Shown: positions 8,811 to 17,046 of the stretch, piece after piece | Position numbering within the stretch: the stretch's first letter is position 1 | Layout: each line of letters starts with the position of its first letter | Assembly (NCBI RefSeq): GCF_029760955.1 | Contig: NZ_CP121682.1 | Location: 3,720,001 to 3,784,000 of the forward strand | Source of the DNA: Streptomyces cathayae | GTDB taxonomy: Bacteria > Actinomycetota > Actinomycetes > Streptomycetales > Streptomycetaceae | Length of the DNA stretch: 64,000 bases | Direction of reading: 5' to 3' | Notes under the pieces: generated by a model | Database searches by the model: none | The model's input: the letters and a program-made list of their open reading frames with translations, nothing else | Told to the model about the DNA's origin: nothing | Program-made: the position numbers and the translations under genes

Positions 8811-9002
8811 CTATCCGCGCGACCTCTTGACCGACTCTACGAAGGCGCCGAAGGAGCGGGCGGGGAAGGAGAGAGTGGCGCGGGCGGGGGCCTTGGAGTC
8901 GCGTATGGCTATGCGGGGGTGCGCTTCCGCTATCTCGACGCAGGTATCGCCGTCACCGCCGCTTGAATAGGTGGACTTCCGCCAGTTCAGGGCCTCGGTC
9001 AT
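8811..9002 (-). CDS. DUF397 small protein paired with XRE regulator
   Basis: 63 aa with the DUF397 pattern NWRKSTYSSGGDGDTCVEIA and the C-terminal VAIRDSK-like motif (here IAIRDSKAP). These proteins act as partners of adjacent XRE/DUF5753 regulators, in some systems behaving as antitoxin-like or regulatory subunits; many copies affect development or antibiotic production. The ATG at 9002 has GAGG 6 nt upstream; a GTG at 9014 overlapping the regulator stop (GTGA) is the alternative start. Either way it is coupled to the XRE gene. Confidence 0.93.
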   Translation of the reverse strand: MTEALNWRKSTYSSGGDGDTCVEIAEAHPRIAIRDSKAPARATLSFPARSFGAFVESVKRSRG

Positions 9003-9010
9003 CGTGCGCC

Positions 9011-9862
9011 TCACAGTTCCTTCGCCAGCCGGTGGATGACGTCTCGCGACGCCACAGGCTCCAGCGCCGCGCTCTCCACCTTATGGAACAACGCACGGAG
9101 CCATTTCAGTTGGGCCTGTGCATCGCAGAAGACGACGCCCGTGGGCGAATCGCGCAGCCCAGTGTCCAGTTGGGGCACCGGACCACCGAGGTACATCATC
9201 GAAGCTCCAGCTCCCGCGAAGCCTTCGAAGTCGACGGGGATGACACGCACCGTGGCATGCCCCTTCTCGATCTCATCCAGGATGAAGCGCAGTTGAGCAC
9301 GTGACGCCTGGCGATCGACCACATGAACGCGCAGGGCGAATTCATGGATGACCGTTTCATACGGCGTCGGGCTGTCACGCTCGATGATCACGCGTCGGTT
9401 CATCCGGTGCTCCACGCGCGCAGCCACCTCGCTCTCGGAGAGTTCGGGGCGCATGTAGCTGAAGACGGCACGCGCGTAGTCCGCGGTCTGCAACAGACCG
9501 GGCACGTGCATGATCACCACTTCGCGCAGGTATGTCGCGTGGTGCTCGGCTTCGGCCGTGTCCAGGAATGCCGGCGGCAGAATCCCCCGGCACTCCTCCC
9601 ACCAACCGCGCGTACGGTCGGTCGCCATGACCACGAGCGCGTCGATCAACTGGTCGTCCATGCAGGCGTAATGGGCGGCCATGCGGCGAATGCGCTCCGC
9701 GCTGACAGCTGCGATGCCGAGCTCTATGTGACTCATTTGACCCGAGGTCGAGTTCAGAAGTGCTGCCACCTCCCGGGCCTTCAGACCGGCAGCCTCGCGC
9801 AGCCTGCGCAGTTCTGTTCCCAGGCGCACCTGTCGCGCAGTGGGATTACTCCTCGGCGGCAC
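9011..9862 (-). CDS. XRE family regulator with DUF5753 domain
   Basis: 283 aa. The N-terminal helix-turn-helix spans residues 10-65 (LGTELRRLREAAGLKAREVA, then SGQMSHIE), followed by the DUF5753 domain from about residue 90 (PGLLQTADYARA, RVIPVDFEG, and DSPTGVVF near the end). It is the partner of the DUF397 gene downstream. The start is a GTG at 9862 with GGGAGG in front. An 18-bp near-palindrome (9932-9949) upstream is a candidate autoregulatory site. The gene is divergent from an anti-sigma-type ATPase, a conserved actinomycete arrangement. Confidence 0.95.
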   Translation of the reverse strand: MPPRSNPTARQVRLGTELRRLREAAGLKAREVAALLNSTSGQMSHIELGIAAVSAERIRRMAAHYACMDDQLIDALVVMATDRTRGWWEECRGILPPAFLDTAEAEHHATYLREVVIMHVPGLLQTADYARAVFSYMRPELSESEVAARVEHRMNRRVIIERDSPTPYETVIHEFALRVHVVDRQASRAQLRFILDEIEKGHATVRVIPVDFEGFAGAGASMMYLGGPVPQLDTGLRDSPTGVVFCDAQAQLKWLRALFHKVESAALEPVASRDVIHRLAKEL

Positions 9863-9931
9863 GCGCCCTCCCGCTCAACATCCCTTTACTGGACCCACAT
9901 TCGGGTGTAAGGCTACGCCAACCAGTTGCAC

Positions 9932-9949
9932 TGGCACCAATTAGTGCCA
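9932..9949. promoter_or_regulatory. 18-bp near-perfect palindrome, candidate operator
   Basis: TGGCACCAATTAGTGCCA pairs at 8 of 9 positions, centred on AATT, and is preceded at 9927 by TTGCAC, a related half-site. It lies in the 225-bp gap between the XRE regulator (start 9862) and the ATPase (start 10088), where a regulator controlling both genes would bind. That it is bound by the XRE protein is inference. Confidence 0.55.
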
Positions 9950-10087
9950 TACCGTCAGTGACGCGACGCACACGCTACGGAACACCGGGGTGCCGGAAGT
10001 GCACCGCTTCGTCCTGTCATGACGGTTGCGGCAATGACACCGCCCGGTGGCTGCGACGCCCCTCACCTCACCGAACGGAGTTGCCGC

Positions 10088-10537
10088 ATGCCCGAGGACG
10101 AGCCCTGGGAGTACTCCCTGTACATCCCGAACGACCCGCGCGCCGTCACCATCAGCCGCCGCACCCTCCGTCTCATCCTCACGATGCACGGCCTGATCCG
10201 TCTGGTCGACGTCGCCGAACTGCTGGCGACCGAGTTGGTCACCAACGCCGTGCGGCACACCAAGGGGCCCGCCGCGCTGCGGGTGCGGTGGGCGGCCGGC
10301 GTGCTGCGGATCGGGGCGTGGGACGCGGACCCCGAACCGCCGCTCCCTCCTGCCGGGTCGGACGGTGGCGACACCGAGGAGGACGGTCGGGGGCTTGCCC
10401 TCGTCAGGGCCTGCTCCGACCTGTGGGGCTGGCATCCGCTCTCCCGGTTCGGCAACCGGGGCAAGTACGTGTGGTGTGAGCTCTCCGGTCAGCGCGGCCG
10501 GCACGGTCAACCCGGTGTCACCAGTCGGGCCTCGTAG
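10088..10537 (+). CDS. ATP-binding protein, RsbW-like anti-sigma/histidine-kinase fold
   Basis: 149 aa GHKL-fold ATPase of the HATPase_c_2 type, a single domain without sensor or phosphoacceptor His. The N-box is ELVTNAVRHTKG (about residue 55), and the G-box region is DGRGLALVRACSDLWGW (about 100). Such orphan proteins in Streptomyces are thought to act as serine kinases or anti-sigma regulators. The start ATG at 10088 has CGGAG upstream. Its last 31 bp overlap the 3' end of the convergent response regulator. Confidence 0.88.
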   Translation: MPEDEPWEYSLYIPNDPRAVTISRRTLRLILTMHGLIRLVDVAELLATELVTNAVRHTKGPAALRVRWAAGVLRIGAWDADPEPPLPPAGSDGGDTEEDGRGLALVRACSDLWGWHPLSRFGNRGKYVWCELSGQRGRHGQPGVTSRAS

Positions 10538-11172
10538 GCGAAGACGGCTGCCTGGGTGCGGTCGCGCAGGCCCAACTTCACCAGGATGCGGCTCACATGG
10601 GTCTTGATCGTCGACTCGGCGACCACCAGCCGTCCGGCGATCTCCGAGTTCGACAGGCCCTGCGCGATGAGCACCAGGACCTCCGTCTCGCGCTCGGTCA
10701 GGTCGCCGTAGGCCGCGTGCGCGGACGACATCAGGCGCGGGGCCTCGGACAGTCTGGAGAACTCGGTGATCAGGCGCTTGGTCACCGTGGGGGCGAGCAG
10801 CGCCTCGCCGGACGCGACGATCCGCACCCCGTCGGCGAGTTGGCGGGCCGAGGCGTCCTTGAGGAGGAAGCCGGAGGCGCCCGCGCGCAGCGCCTGGTAG
10901 ACGTACTCGTCGAGGTCGAAGGTGGTCAGCACCAACACCTTCGCGGCGCCGTCGGCGGCGACGATCTCGCGGGTCGCCTCGATGCCGTTCAGCTCGGGCA
11001 TGCGGATGTCCATCAGGACGACGTCGGGGGCGAGTTCGCGGACCCGGTCCACCGCCTCCCGGCCGTTGACGGCCTCTCCGACGACCTCGATGCCCGGCAT
11101 CGCGTTCAGCAGCACCGAGAAGCCCTCGCGCACCATCATCTGGTCGTCCGCGATCAGGACGCGAATGGTCAT
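10507..11172 (-). CDS. LuxR-type (NarL family) response regulator, pair 1
   Basis: 221 aa. Receiver domain residues 1-120: acidic pair in IADDQ, phospho-acceptor Asp in VVLMDIRMPE (about residue 54), conserved Thr in VLTTFD and Lys in LLKDAS. LuxR helix-turn-helix in residues 155-215 (LTERETEVLVLIAQGLSNSEIA, then STIKTHVSRILVKLGLRDR). Its ATG overlaps the kinase stop (ATGA), so the two are made together. It is a close paralogue of the regulator at 12613. Confidence 0.96.
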   Translation of the reverse strand: MTIRVLIADDQMMVREGFSVLLNAMPGIEVVGEAVNGREAVDRVRELAPDVVLMDIRMPELNGIEATREIVAADGAAKVLVLTTFDLDEYVYQALRAGASGFLLKDASARQLADGVRIVASGEALLAPTVTKRLITEFSRLSEAPRLMSSAHAAYGDLTERETEVLVLIAQGLSNSEIAGRLVVAESTIKTHVSRILVKLGLRDRTQAAVFAYEARLVTPG

Positions 11173-12518
11173 GCGTCACCCTCGTTCTCGTTCACCGAGG
11201 CGACCGGCAGGAACACCGCGACCTCGTAGCCGCCGTCGTCGGTCGGGCCGGCCGTCATCTCGCCGTTCAGCATGGAGACCCGCTCGCGCATGCCGGTGAC
11301 GCCGTGCCCGGCGCCGGGCGAGGGCTTCACCAGGTTCGGTGAGGGGGCCGGGCCGTTGACCACGCGCAGACCGAGGCCGCCGAGGACGTACCCGATCTCG
11401 ACCCGGGCGCTCGCTCCCGGCGCGTGCCGCAGGCTGTTGCTCAGCGCCTCCTGCACGATCCTGTACGCCGACAGCTCCACGCCCTGCGGCAGCTCGCGCA
11501 CCGCGCCGGTCACCACCTTCTCCACGTCCAGACCGGTGTCCCGCACGTTGGCGAGCAGGGCGTCCAGGTCGGCGAGGGTGGGCTGCGGGGCGTCGGGAGC
11601 CTCGTAGTCCTCGGCGCGGACCACGCCCAGGACCCGGCGCAGCTCGGTGAGGGCGGCCACCGCGTTCTCGCGGATGGTGGCGAAGGCGCGTTCCAGCTCG
11701 GGCGGCGGGTTCTCCACCCGGTAGGGGGCGGCCTCGGCCTGGATGGCGACGACCGACATGTGGTGCGCGACCACGTCGTGCAGCTCACGGGCGATGGTGG
11801 TGCGCTCCTCGAGGAGCGTGCGCCGGGAGCGTTCGTGCGCGGTGACCGTCTGCTGGGCGGTCACCTCCTCCTCGGCCGAACGCCGGATGTGCCACACGGC
11901 CACGCACAGCAGGATCAGCGCGGAGTAGACCAGCATGGGGGCGGTGTTGGTGCTGTGATAGTACGGACCGATTGGGCCGAACAGGGTTTCGGCCAGGCCT
12001 CCGTACAGGGCGGTGAGCGCCCACATCCAGGCGGCGGTGCGGGGCCTGGTGCGCAGCGCGACGACGGTCAGCACCGTGAGGTGGCAGACGATGGAGCCGG
12101 GCAACCACGGCCAGTCGCCCCAGGTGTTGCCGAACAGGGTGGAGACGACGGTGGTCCCCATGGACAGCCAGAACGCGCCGACCGGCCGGACGAGGGTCAT
12201 CAGGATCGGGATCCCGGCGAACAGACCGAGGATCACGCCGAAGGAACCGCCGGAGACGCTGAACGCCAGGAGGGCGAGCGCGACGATCAGGGCGTGCGGT
12301 GCCCAGCCCGCGTGCTCCCGCAGGCGGCCGGGCAGCAGCCGCGCCAGGCGGCCGTTCGTCTCGCGGCGCGGGAGGGGGCGGTAGGCGAACGCGTCGTGGA
12401 TCAGGTCCTGGCGCAGCCCGCGCAGGACGTTCCGGGCCAGCCGGTACTCCGGGCTGCGTGTCGTGGCCCCGTCCCCGGACGGCGGGGCCGCGGGGTGGGT
12501 GTGGGTGGTCTCGGTCAC
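11169..12518 (-). CDS. DesK-like sensor histidine kinase, pair 1
   Basis: 449 aa. An N-terminal membrane domain with about six hydrophobic segments (residues 75-215) has no large extracytoplasmic loop, so it likely senses the membrane or a hydrophobic signal. HisKA_3 phosphoacceptor: ARELHDVVAHHMSVVAIQA, His about residue 250. ATPase domain: IVQEALSNSLRHAPG (N-box) and GAGHGVTGMRERV (G-box). Start GTG at 12518. It couples to the regulator at 10507. A 94-bp gap separates it from the second pair, and the two kinases look like an ancient tandem duplication. Confidence 0.96.
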   Translation of the reverse strand: MTETTHTHPAAPPSGDGATTRSPEYRLARNVLRGLRQDLIHDAFAYRPLPRRETNGRLARLLPGRLREHAGWAPHALIVALALLAFSVSGGSFGVILGLFAGIPILMTLVRPVGAFWLSMGTTVVSTLFGNTWGDWPWLPGSIVCHLTVLTVVALRTRPRTAAWMWALTALYGGLAETLFGPIGPYYHSTNTAPMLVYSALILLCVAVWHIRRSAEEEVTAQQTVTAHERSRRTLLEERTTIARELHDVVAHHMSVVAIQAEAAPYRVENPPPELERAFATIRENAVAALTELRRVLGVVRAEDYEAPDAPQPTLADLDALLANVRDTGLDVEKVVTGAVRELPQGVELSAYRIVQEALSNSLRHAPGASARVEIGYVLGGLGLRVVNGPAPSPNLVKPSPGAGHGVTGMRERVSMLNGEMTAGPTDDGGYEVAVFLPVASVNENEGDA

Positions 12519-12612
12519 GGTGTCACGTTAGGCCGGTCGGGGGACCGTCGTCGTCCCCGGTGAGAGGGGTTCCGGCGCATCCGTCTCAAGTACTACGAGG
12601 CGGCACCGCACC

Positions 12613-13275
12613 TCAGTATCCCGAGGGGCGGACCAGCCCCGACTCGTACGCGAACACCGCCGCCTGGGTGCGGTCGCGCAGGCCCAGTTTCACCAGGATG
12701 CGGCCGACGTGCGTCTTCACGGTCTGCTCGGCGACCACCAGCCGCAGGGCGATCTCCGCGTTCGACAGGCCCTGCGCGATCAGCGACAGCACCTCCGTCT
12801 CGCGTTCGGTGAGGTCGCCCACGCGGTCCCTGAGCGGAGGGCGGGGTCTGGCGTCCATCCGGGAGAACTCGGCTATCAGGCGGCGGGTGATGCCGGGCGC
12901 GAGCAGGGCGTCTCCGGATGCCACCACCCGTACCGCCTCGGCGAGTTGGTCGGAGGAGGCGTCCTTGAGGAGGAAGCCGGAGGCACCGGCCCGCAGTGCC
13001 TCGTACACGTACTCGTCGAGGTCGAAGGTGGTCAGCACCAGCACCCGGATGTGCGGTGTGGCCGTGGTGATGCGGCGGGTGGCCTCGATGCCGCCGAGTT
13101 CGGGCATGCGGATGTCCATCAGGACGACGTCCGGGGCGAGTTCGGCGACCTGGGCGACCGCGTCCAGCCCGTCCACCGCCTGGCCGACCACCTCGATGTC
13201 GGGCTGGGTGTTCAGCAGCACGGTGAAACCCTGCCGGACCATCTGCTGGTCGTCGGCGACGAGTACGCGGATCAT
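12613..13275 (-). CDS. LuxR-type (NarL family) response regulator, pair 2
   Basis: 220 aa, a paralogue of the regulator at 10507 with the same receiver landmarks (VADDQQMVRQGF, VVLMDIRMPELGG, FLLKDASSDQ) and LuxR helix-turn-helix (LTERETEVLSLIAQGLSNAEIA). The main differences are in the linker (FSRMDARPRPPLRDRVGD) and the recognition helix flank (EQTVKTHVGR against STIKTHVSR). The ATG at 13275 overlaps the kinase stop. Last gene of the operon beginning at 16852. Confidence 0.96.
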   Translation of the reverse strand: MIRVLVADDQQMVRQGFTVLLNTQPDIEVVGQAVDGLDAVAQVAELAPDVVLMDIRMPELGGIEATRRITTATPHIRVLVLTTFDLDEYVYEALRAGASGFLLKDASSDQLAEAVRVVASGDALLAPGITRRLIAEFSRMDARPRPPLRDRVGDLTERETEVLSLIAQGLSNAEIALRLVVAEQTVKTHVGRILVKLGLRDRTQAAVFAYESGLVRPSGY

Positions 13276-14672
13276 GCGGGGCCGTCCTGTGGAGGGGTGT
13301 CGGAAGCGTGCGGGGCGGAGACCGGGAGGTGGGCCTCGACCTTGTAGCCGTGGCCGGTCCGGGGGCCGGCCGTGAGGGTACCGCCGAGCATCGCGGCCCG
13401 TTCCCGCATCCCGAGCAGTCCGTGCCCGGCGCCCGAGGACAGCGGTGCCTCGCGGGTGGGGCGGCTGTTGAGGACCTCGATCCGCAGCCCGTCCCGGTCG
13501 TAGGCGAGGCGGACCTGGGCGGTGGCGCCGGGTGCATGCCGCAGGACGTTGCTCAGCGCCTCCTGCACGATCCGGTACGCCGACAGTTCCACGCCGGGCG
13601 GCAGCGGGCGCCGCTCTCCGGTGATCTCGGTGGTGACGGTGAGTCCGGCGGCGCGGGTGTTCTCCACCAGCGCCCCCAGCCGGTCCAGGGTGGGCTGCGG
13701 GGCGTGGGGCGCGTGGGGCGCGGTGGCGGGGCCGTCCGGGCGCGGGCCGGGCACGCCCTCGTGGTCGCCGGTGCCGACGGGGTGTTCGGAGCGCAGGACG
13801 CCCAGGACGCGGCGCAGCTCGGTCAGCGCGTCGACGGCGTTCTGCCGGATGCCGGCCAGGTTCTCCTTCAGCTCCTCGGACGGGTTCTCCACCAGGTGCG
13901 GGGCGACCTGGGCCTGGATGGAGATGACCGACATGTGGTGGGCCACCACGTCGTGCAACTCGCGGGCGATCCGGCTGCGTTCCTCCAGCAGGGTGCGCCG
14001 GGAGCGTTCCTCGGCGGTGAGCGTGGTCTGCTCCACGAGTTCGGCGCGGGCCTCGCGACGGCCGCGCAGGGCGATGCCGAGCACGACCACGACGGTGGAC
14101 AGGGAGGCGGCGAGCACGCCGGTGGACGAGTAGTCCGGGCCGCCCCAGAGTGCCTGGAAGACATAGGTGACCAGCAGGGTGAGCACCAGGGCCTCGACCG
14201 AGACGCGGGTCCGCACGCGCAGCGTGAGCAGCAGCAGGACCAGCAGATGGGCGACGATGCCGGCAGCGGTCCAGGGCCACTGGAAGCCGGCCGCCGGGCC
14301 GTAGAGCAGGTGATGGACCGCGACCGCCCCCAGCACCGTGGACCCCAACGACATCCACCAAGCGGTGATCGGCCGCCACAGCCCGACGATCACGGCGCCG
14401 CCCTGTCCGACCGCGACCGCGGTCGCGAAGCCGATCTCCACGTACCCGTGGTCCCGGAGCTGGGCGAAGCCACCCCCGAAAATCCCGAATCCGGCCAGGC
14501 ACAACACCCCGTGCGGCAGCCAGCGCAGCCATGTGAACGGCGGCAGCGGGTCCGCCCGCGCGGTGCACAGGTCATCGCGCAGCACACGCAGCCAACGCAC
14601 CACCCGGCCCGCCACCATCCGCCCGAACACCCCCGCGACCCCCGATTCCGTCATCCGCGCCAGCCTAGACAT
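13272..14672 (-). CDS. DesK-like sensor histidine kinase, pair 2
   Basis: 466 aa. Five or six membrane segments in residues 50-210, then the phosphoacceptor helix ARELHDVVAHHMSVISIQA (His about 262), N-box IVQEALSNVLRHAPG and G-box GAGHGLLGMRERA. An insertion rich in Gly/Pro/His (about residues 315-345) separates the two catalytic parts and is absent from the paralogue at 11169. The start ATG at 14672 has GGAG 6 nt upstream and overlaps the end of the acyltransferase by 8 bp; an ATG at 14654 is the alternative. Confidence 0.95.
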   Translation of the reverse strand: MSRLARMTESGVAGVFGRMVAGRVVRWLRVLRDDLCTARADPLPPFTWLRWLPHGVLCLAGFGIFGGGFAQLRDHGYVEIGFATAVAVGQGGAVIVGLWRPITAWWMSLGSTVLGAVAVHHLLYGPAAGFQWPWTAAGIVAHLLVLLLLTLRVRTRVSVEALVLTLLVTYVFQALWGGPDYSSTGVLAASLSTVVVVLGIALRGRREARAELVEQTTLTAEERSRRTLLEERSRIARELHDVVAHHMSVISIQAQVAPHLVENPSEELKENLAGIRQNAVDALTELRRVLGVLRSEHPVGTGDHEGVPGPRPDGPATAPHAPHAPQPTLDRLGALVENTRAAGLTVTTEITGERRPLPPGVELSAYRIVQEALSNVLRHAPGATAQVRLAYDRDGLRIEVLNSRPTREAPLSSGAGHGLLGMRERAAMLGGTLTAGPRTGHGYKVEAHLPVSAPHASDTPPQDGPA

Positions 14673-15903
14673 GCCGTACTCCCTCCGCCGCGCCCCGGTC
14701 CGTCAACTGCTGCTGTGTGCACAGCACTTGGGTTCGCGCCCGGCCAGGCGTCCGGGGCCCTCCGCGCCTCCGCCCGCCCTGCTGCTCCCAGGTCCGGAAC
14801 GCGGCCCGGCACACAGCGAGGGCGCAGACGAGCACCGGCAGCCAGGCCAGCCGGGCGGCGATCCAGCCGAGGTCGTCGGGGCGGGTGTGCAGGCCGGGCA
14901 GACGGCCGGCGAGCAGACCGGTGGCGGTGGTCGCCATGAGGGCCGTCTGGTGCCAGAGGAAGATCGTCATCGCGGAGAGGTTGACCAGTGCCACCGCCGT
15001 CCACGCGACCGGCCGCCGCATCGCGTCCCGCAACCGCTCCCGCAGCAGCAGCGCCAGTCCGCACTGGGCGAGGCCGAAGGTGACGGCGGCCAGGGCCGGC
15101 GGGTTGAGGTTGGAGACGGCGGCGCCCGGGACGCCGACCATCGAGGCCGGGTAGCCGGCCCAGACGACGAGCGCGGCCGTGGCCGCCGTACCGCCGGCGA
15201 GCAGGAGCAGGCCGGAACGGCGGCGTTCCAGCTCGCCCCGGGTCCAGGCGGCGCCCAGGGTGTAGGGGACCAGCCAGCCGGCCGCGAGGTTGATCCAGCC
15301 GAGCCAGGCGGGGCCGTCGAGACCGAAACGCACCACGTCCACGTGCAGGACGACGGCGAGCGGCCACAGCGGGTGGAGCCGGGCCAGCAGCGGGGTCGCG
15401 GCGGTGAGGGCGGCGAAGACCAGCAGGAACCAGAGCGGGGACAGGGCGAGTTTCACCAGCGTGCGGACGGTCGCGTACTCGGTTCCGGAGAGCAGGAGCG
15501 CGACCGCGACAACCGTCCACAGGCTGAGGACGGCGGCGACCGGCTTGAACAGCCGGGTCAGCCGGTCCCGCAGCCAGCGGTGGTACGGGACGCCCCGGGC
15601 ACGGGCGGAGGCGTACCCGCGGGTCGCGACATGGCCGCCGACCAGGAAGAACACGGCGAGCGTCTGGAACAGCCAGGAGACGGGGGCCAGCCACGGCAGG
15701 TGTTGGAGGGGGCTGGCCGTGCGCAGGGTGCCGCCGTCCGCGACGAGGGCGGTGACCAGCCAGTGGCCGAGGACGACACCGAGGACGGCGAGGGCGCGCA
15801 GGGCGTCCACGGCGCGGTCGCGGTGGGCGGGGGTGGCGGCGTCGACGCGGTCGGCGGCCTGCCGCAGGGCGTCGCGTACGGCGTTCGGGCTCAGGTCAGT
15901 CAT
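14665..15903 (-). CDS. Acyltransferase 3 family membrane protein
   Basis: 412 aa with about ten hydrophobic helices. The family's catalytic-region pattern is seen as RDRAVDALRALAVLGVVLGHW near residue 28 (core: RALAVLGVVLGHW, with the conserved His) and FFLVGGHVATRGY near 87. These proteins O-acylate sugars, lipids or antibiotics at the membrane. The C-terminal 30 residues are Arg/Gly-rich and cytoplasmic. It overlaps the secreted hydrolase upstream and the kinase downstream by 8 bp each, so all four genes from 16852 to 12613 form one transcript; the kinase may respond to the envelope change made by the acyltransferase, which is inference. Confidence 0.9.
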   Translation of the reverse strand: MTDLSPNAVRDALRQAADRVDAATPAHRDRAVDALRALAVLGVVLGHWLVTALVADGGTLRTASPLQHLPWLAPVSWLFQTLAVFFLVGGHVATRGYASARARGVPYHRWLRDRLTRLFKPVAAVLSLWTVVAVALLLSGTEYATVRTLVKLALSPLWFLLVFAALTAATPLLARLHPLWPLAVVLHVDVVRFGLDGPAWLGWINLAAGWLVPYTLGAAWTRGELERRRSGLLLLAGGTAATAALVVWAGYPASMVGVPGAAVSNLNPPALAAVTFGLAQCGLALLLRERLRDAMRRPVAWTAVALVNLSAMTIFLWHQTALMATTATGLLAGRLPGLHTRPDDLGWIAARLAWLPVLVCALAVCRAAFRTWEQQGGRRRGGPRTPGRARTQVLCTQQQLTDRGAAEGVRHV

Positions 15904-16852
15904 GGGTCACCGCCGTGGTCCGGCCGAGGACGATCCGGGTCAGGTTGGCCAGGGAGGGGGAACCGGGGGCGAAGTAGTCGCTGTGGCCGCCGTCGCCGGC
16001 CGCGAAGACCCGGGCACCGAACTCCGGTGCCACGGGGTCGGTGCCGAAGCCGACGGTGGTGCCGAACAGATCGGCGCTGAGGTGCGGGACGTTCGCCACC
16101 CAGTCGTCGGCGCCCCGAGCCGCCCAGATCCGGGCCCGGGTGTGCAGCGCGGCGGCGGTGTCGACGCCGGTTCCCGGACTGCCGACGAGGACGATGTCGC
16201 CGACGTCCAGGTCGGCGGCGGCACCGGCGCACACGACCGAGCCGTAGGAGTGGCAGATCAGGGAGACGTGGGTGCGGGGACCGGAGACGGCGCGCACGTC
16301 GTGGACGAGAGAGCGCAGTTCGGGGGCGGCCCGGTCGGCCCGGTCGGTGGTGGCGACGGCGACGTCGACCGTGCCGGGCGTCTCGTAGCCGAGCCAGGCG
16401 ACGACCGCCGTCCGGGTGCCCGCCGGGGCGTCCCGGGTGAGCCGCGTGTGCAGGGCCTCGGCGGCGGCGCGGAACCGGCCGTAGGTGTCGATGCCGGTGT
16501 CGGAGCCCGGGACCAGGACGGCGACCCGGTCGGCGTGCGCAAGGTCGCCGAGGACCTCGGTCACCAGCCCGGAGCCGCGGCCGTCGAAGGCGAGCAGCTG
16601 CCGGTCGGGGCCTGCCAGGGCGCGGTCGGCCGCCGCGCGCCGCCGGTCGCCGTGGTCGGCGGCCGTCCGCGCCGCCGCCTCGGCGTCGGCACGGTGGGCG
16701 GCGTAGGCGGCGTCGAGGGTGGCCGCGGTCGGCGGGGCCAGCCCGGCGGGGGCCGGGGCGGGGACCTGGGGGCGGGCCGCACCGGCCACGGGCAGGGTCA
16801 CGGCCGAGGCGATGAGAACGGCGAGTGCGGTACGGCGCCACCGGAACCCCAT
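15896..16852 (-). CDS. Secreted alpha/beta hydrolase (DUF1023-like)
   Basis: 318 aa. A signal peptide is evident in residues 1-26 (MGFRWRRTALAVLIASAVTL, cleavage near AGAA). The alpha/beta-hydrolase nucleophile elbow is ICHSYGS (Ser about residue 204), preceded by VAVLVPGSDTG and followed by the acidic/His region near DGGHSDYF, which provides the catalytic His. This matches the DUF1023 group of actinomycete secreted esterases. First gene of the operon with the acyltransferase and two-component pair 2, with a GGGGGGAAG ribosome site. The substrate is unknown. Confidence 0.9.
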   Translation of the reverse strand: MGFRWRRTALAVLIASAVTLPVAGAARPQVPAPAPAGLAPPTAATLDAAYAAHRADAEAAARTAADHGDRRRAAADRALAGPDRQLLAFDGRGSGLVTEVLGDLAHADRVAVLVPGSDTGIDTYGRFRAAAEALHTRLTRDAPAGTRTAVVAWLGYETPGTVDVAVATTDRADRAAPELRSLVHDVRAVSGPRTHVSLICHSYGSVVCAGAAADLDVGDIVLVGSPGTGVDTAAALHTRARIWAARGADDWVANVPHLSADLFGTTVGFGTDPVAPEFGARVFAAGDGGHSDYFAPGSPSLANLTRIVLGRTTAVTHD

Positions 16853-16988
16853 GATGGTCTTCCCCCCTGTTCGCCCGGGTCATCGGGCTTGTCAGGGAAG
16901 GAAGTTACGGATCGGCGCGGGTAACCCGCGTCCCGCCGGGGGACTCACCCGGGAGGTAGCTCTCAGGTATCACGGGTATGACGGGGCC

Positions 16989-17015
16989 GACGGGTACGAC
17001 GGGTACGACGGGTAC
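16989..17015. repeat. Short 9-bp tandem repeat, GACGGGTAC x3
   Basis: Three perfect copies, with degenerate copies on both sides (16971-17022), in the intergenic region just after the formamidase-like gene. Non-coding. Confidence 0.8.
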
Positions 17016-17046
17016 GACCGGGGACCCGGTGCCCCGGCGCCCCGGT

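Noticed and set aside
10440-10540. Short overlap of the ATPase and response regulator as a frameshift or fusion
   Set aside because: The genes converge; a 31-bp 3' overlap is common in dense actinomycete chromosomes and both ends fit their families.
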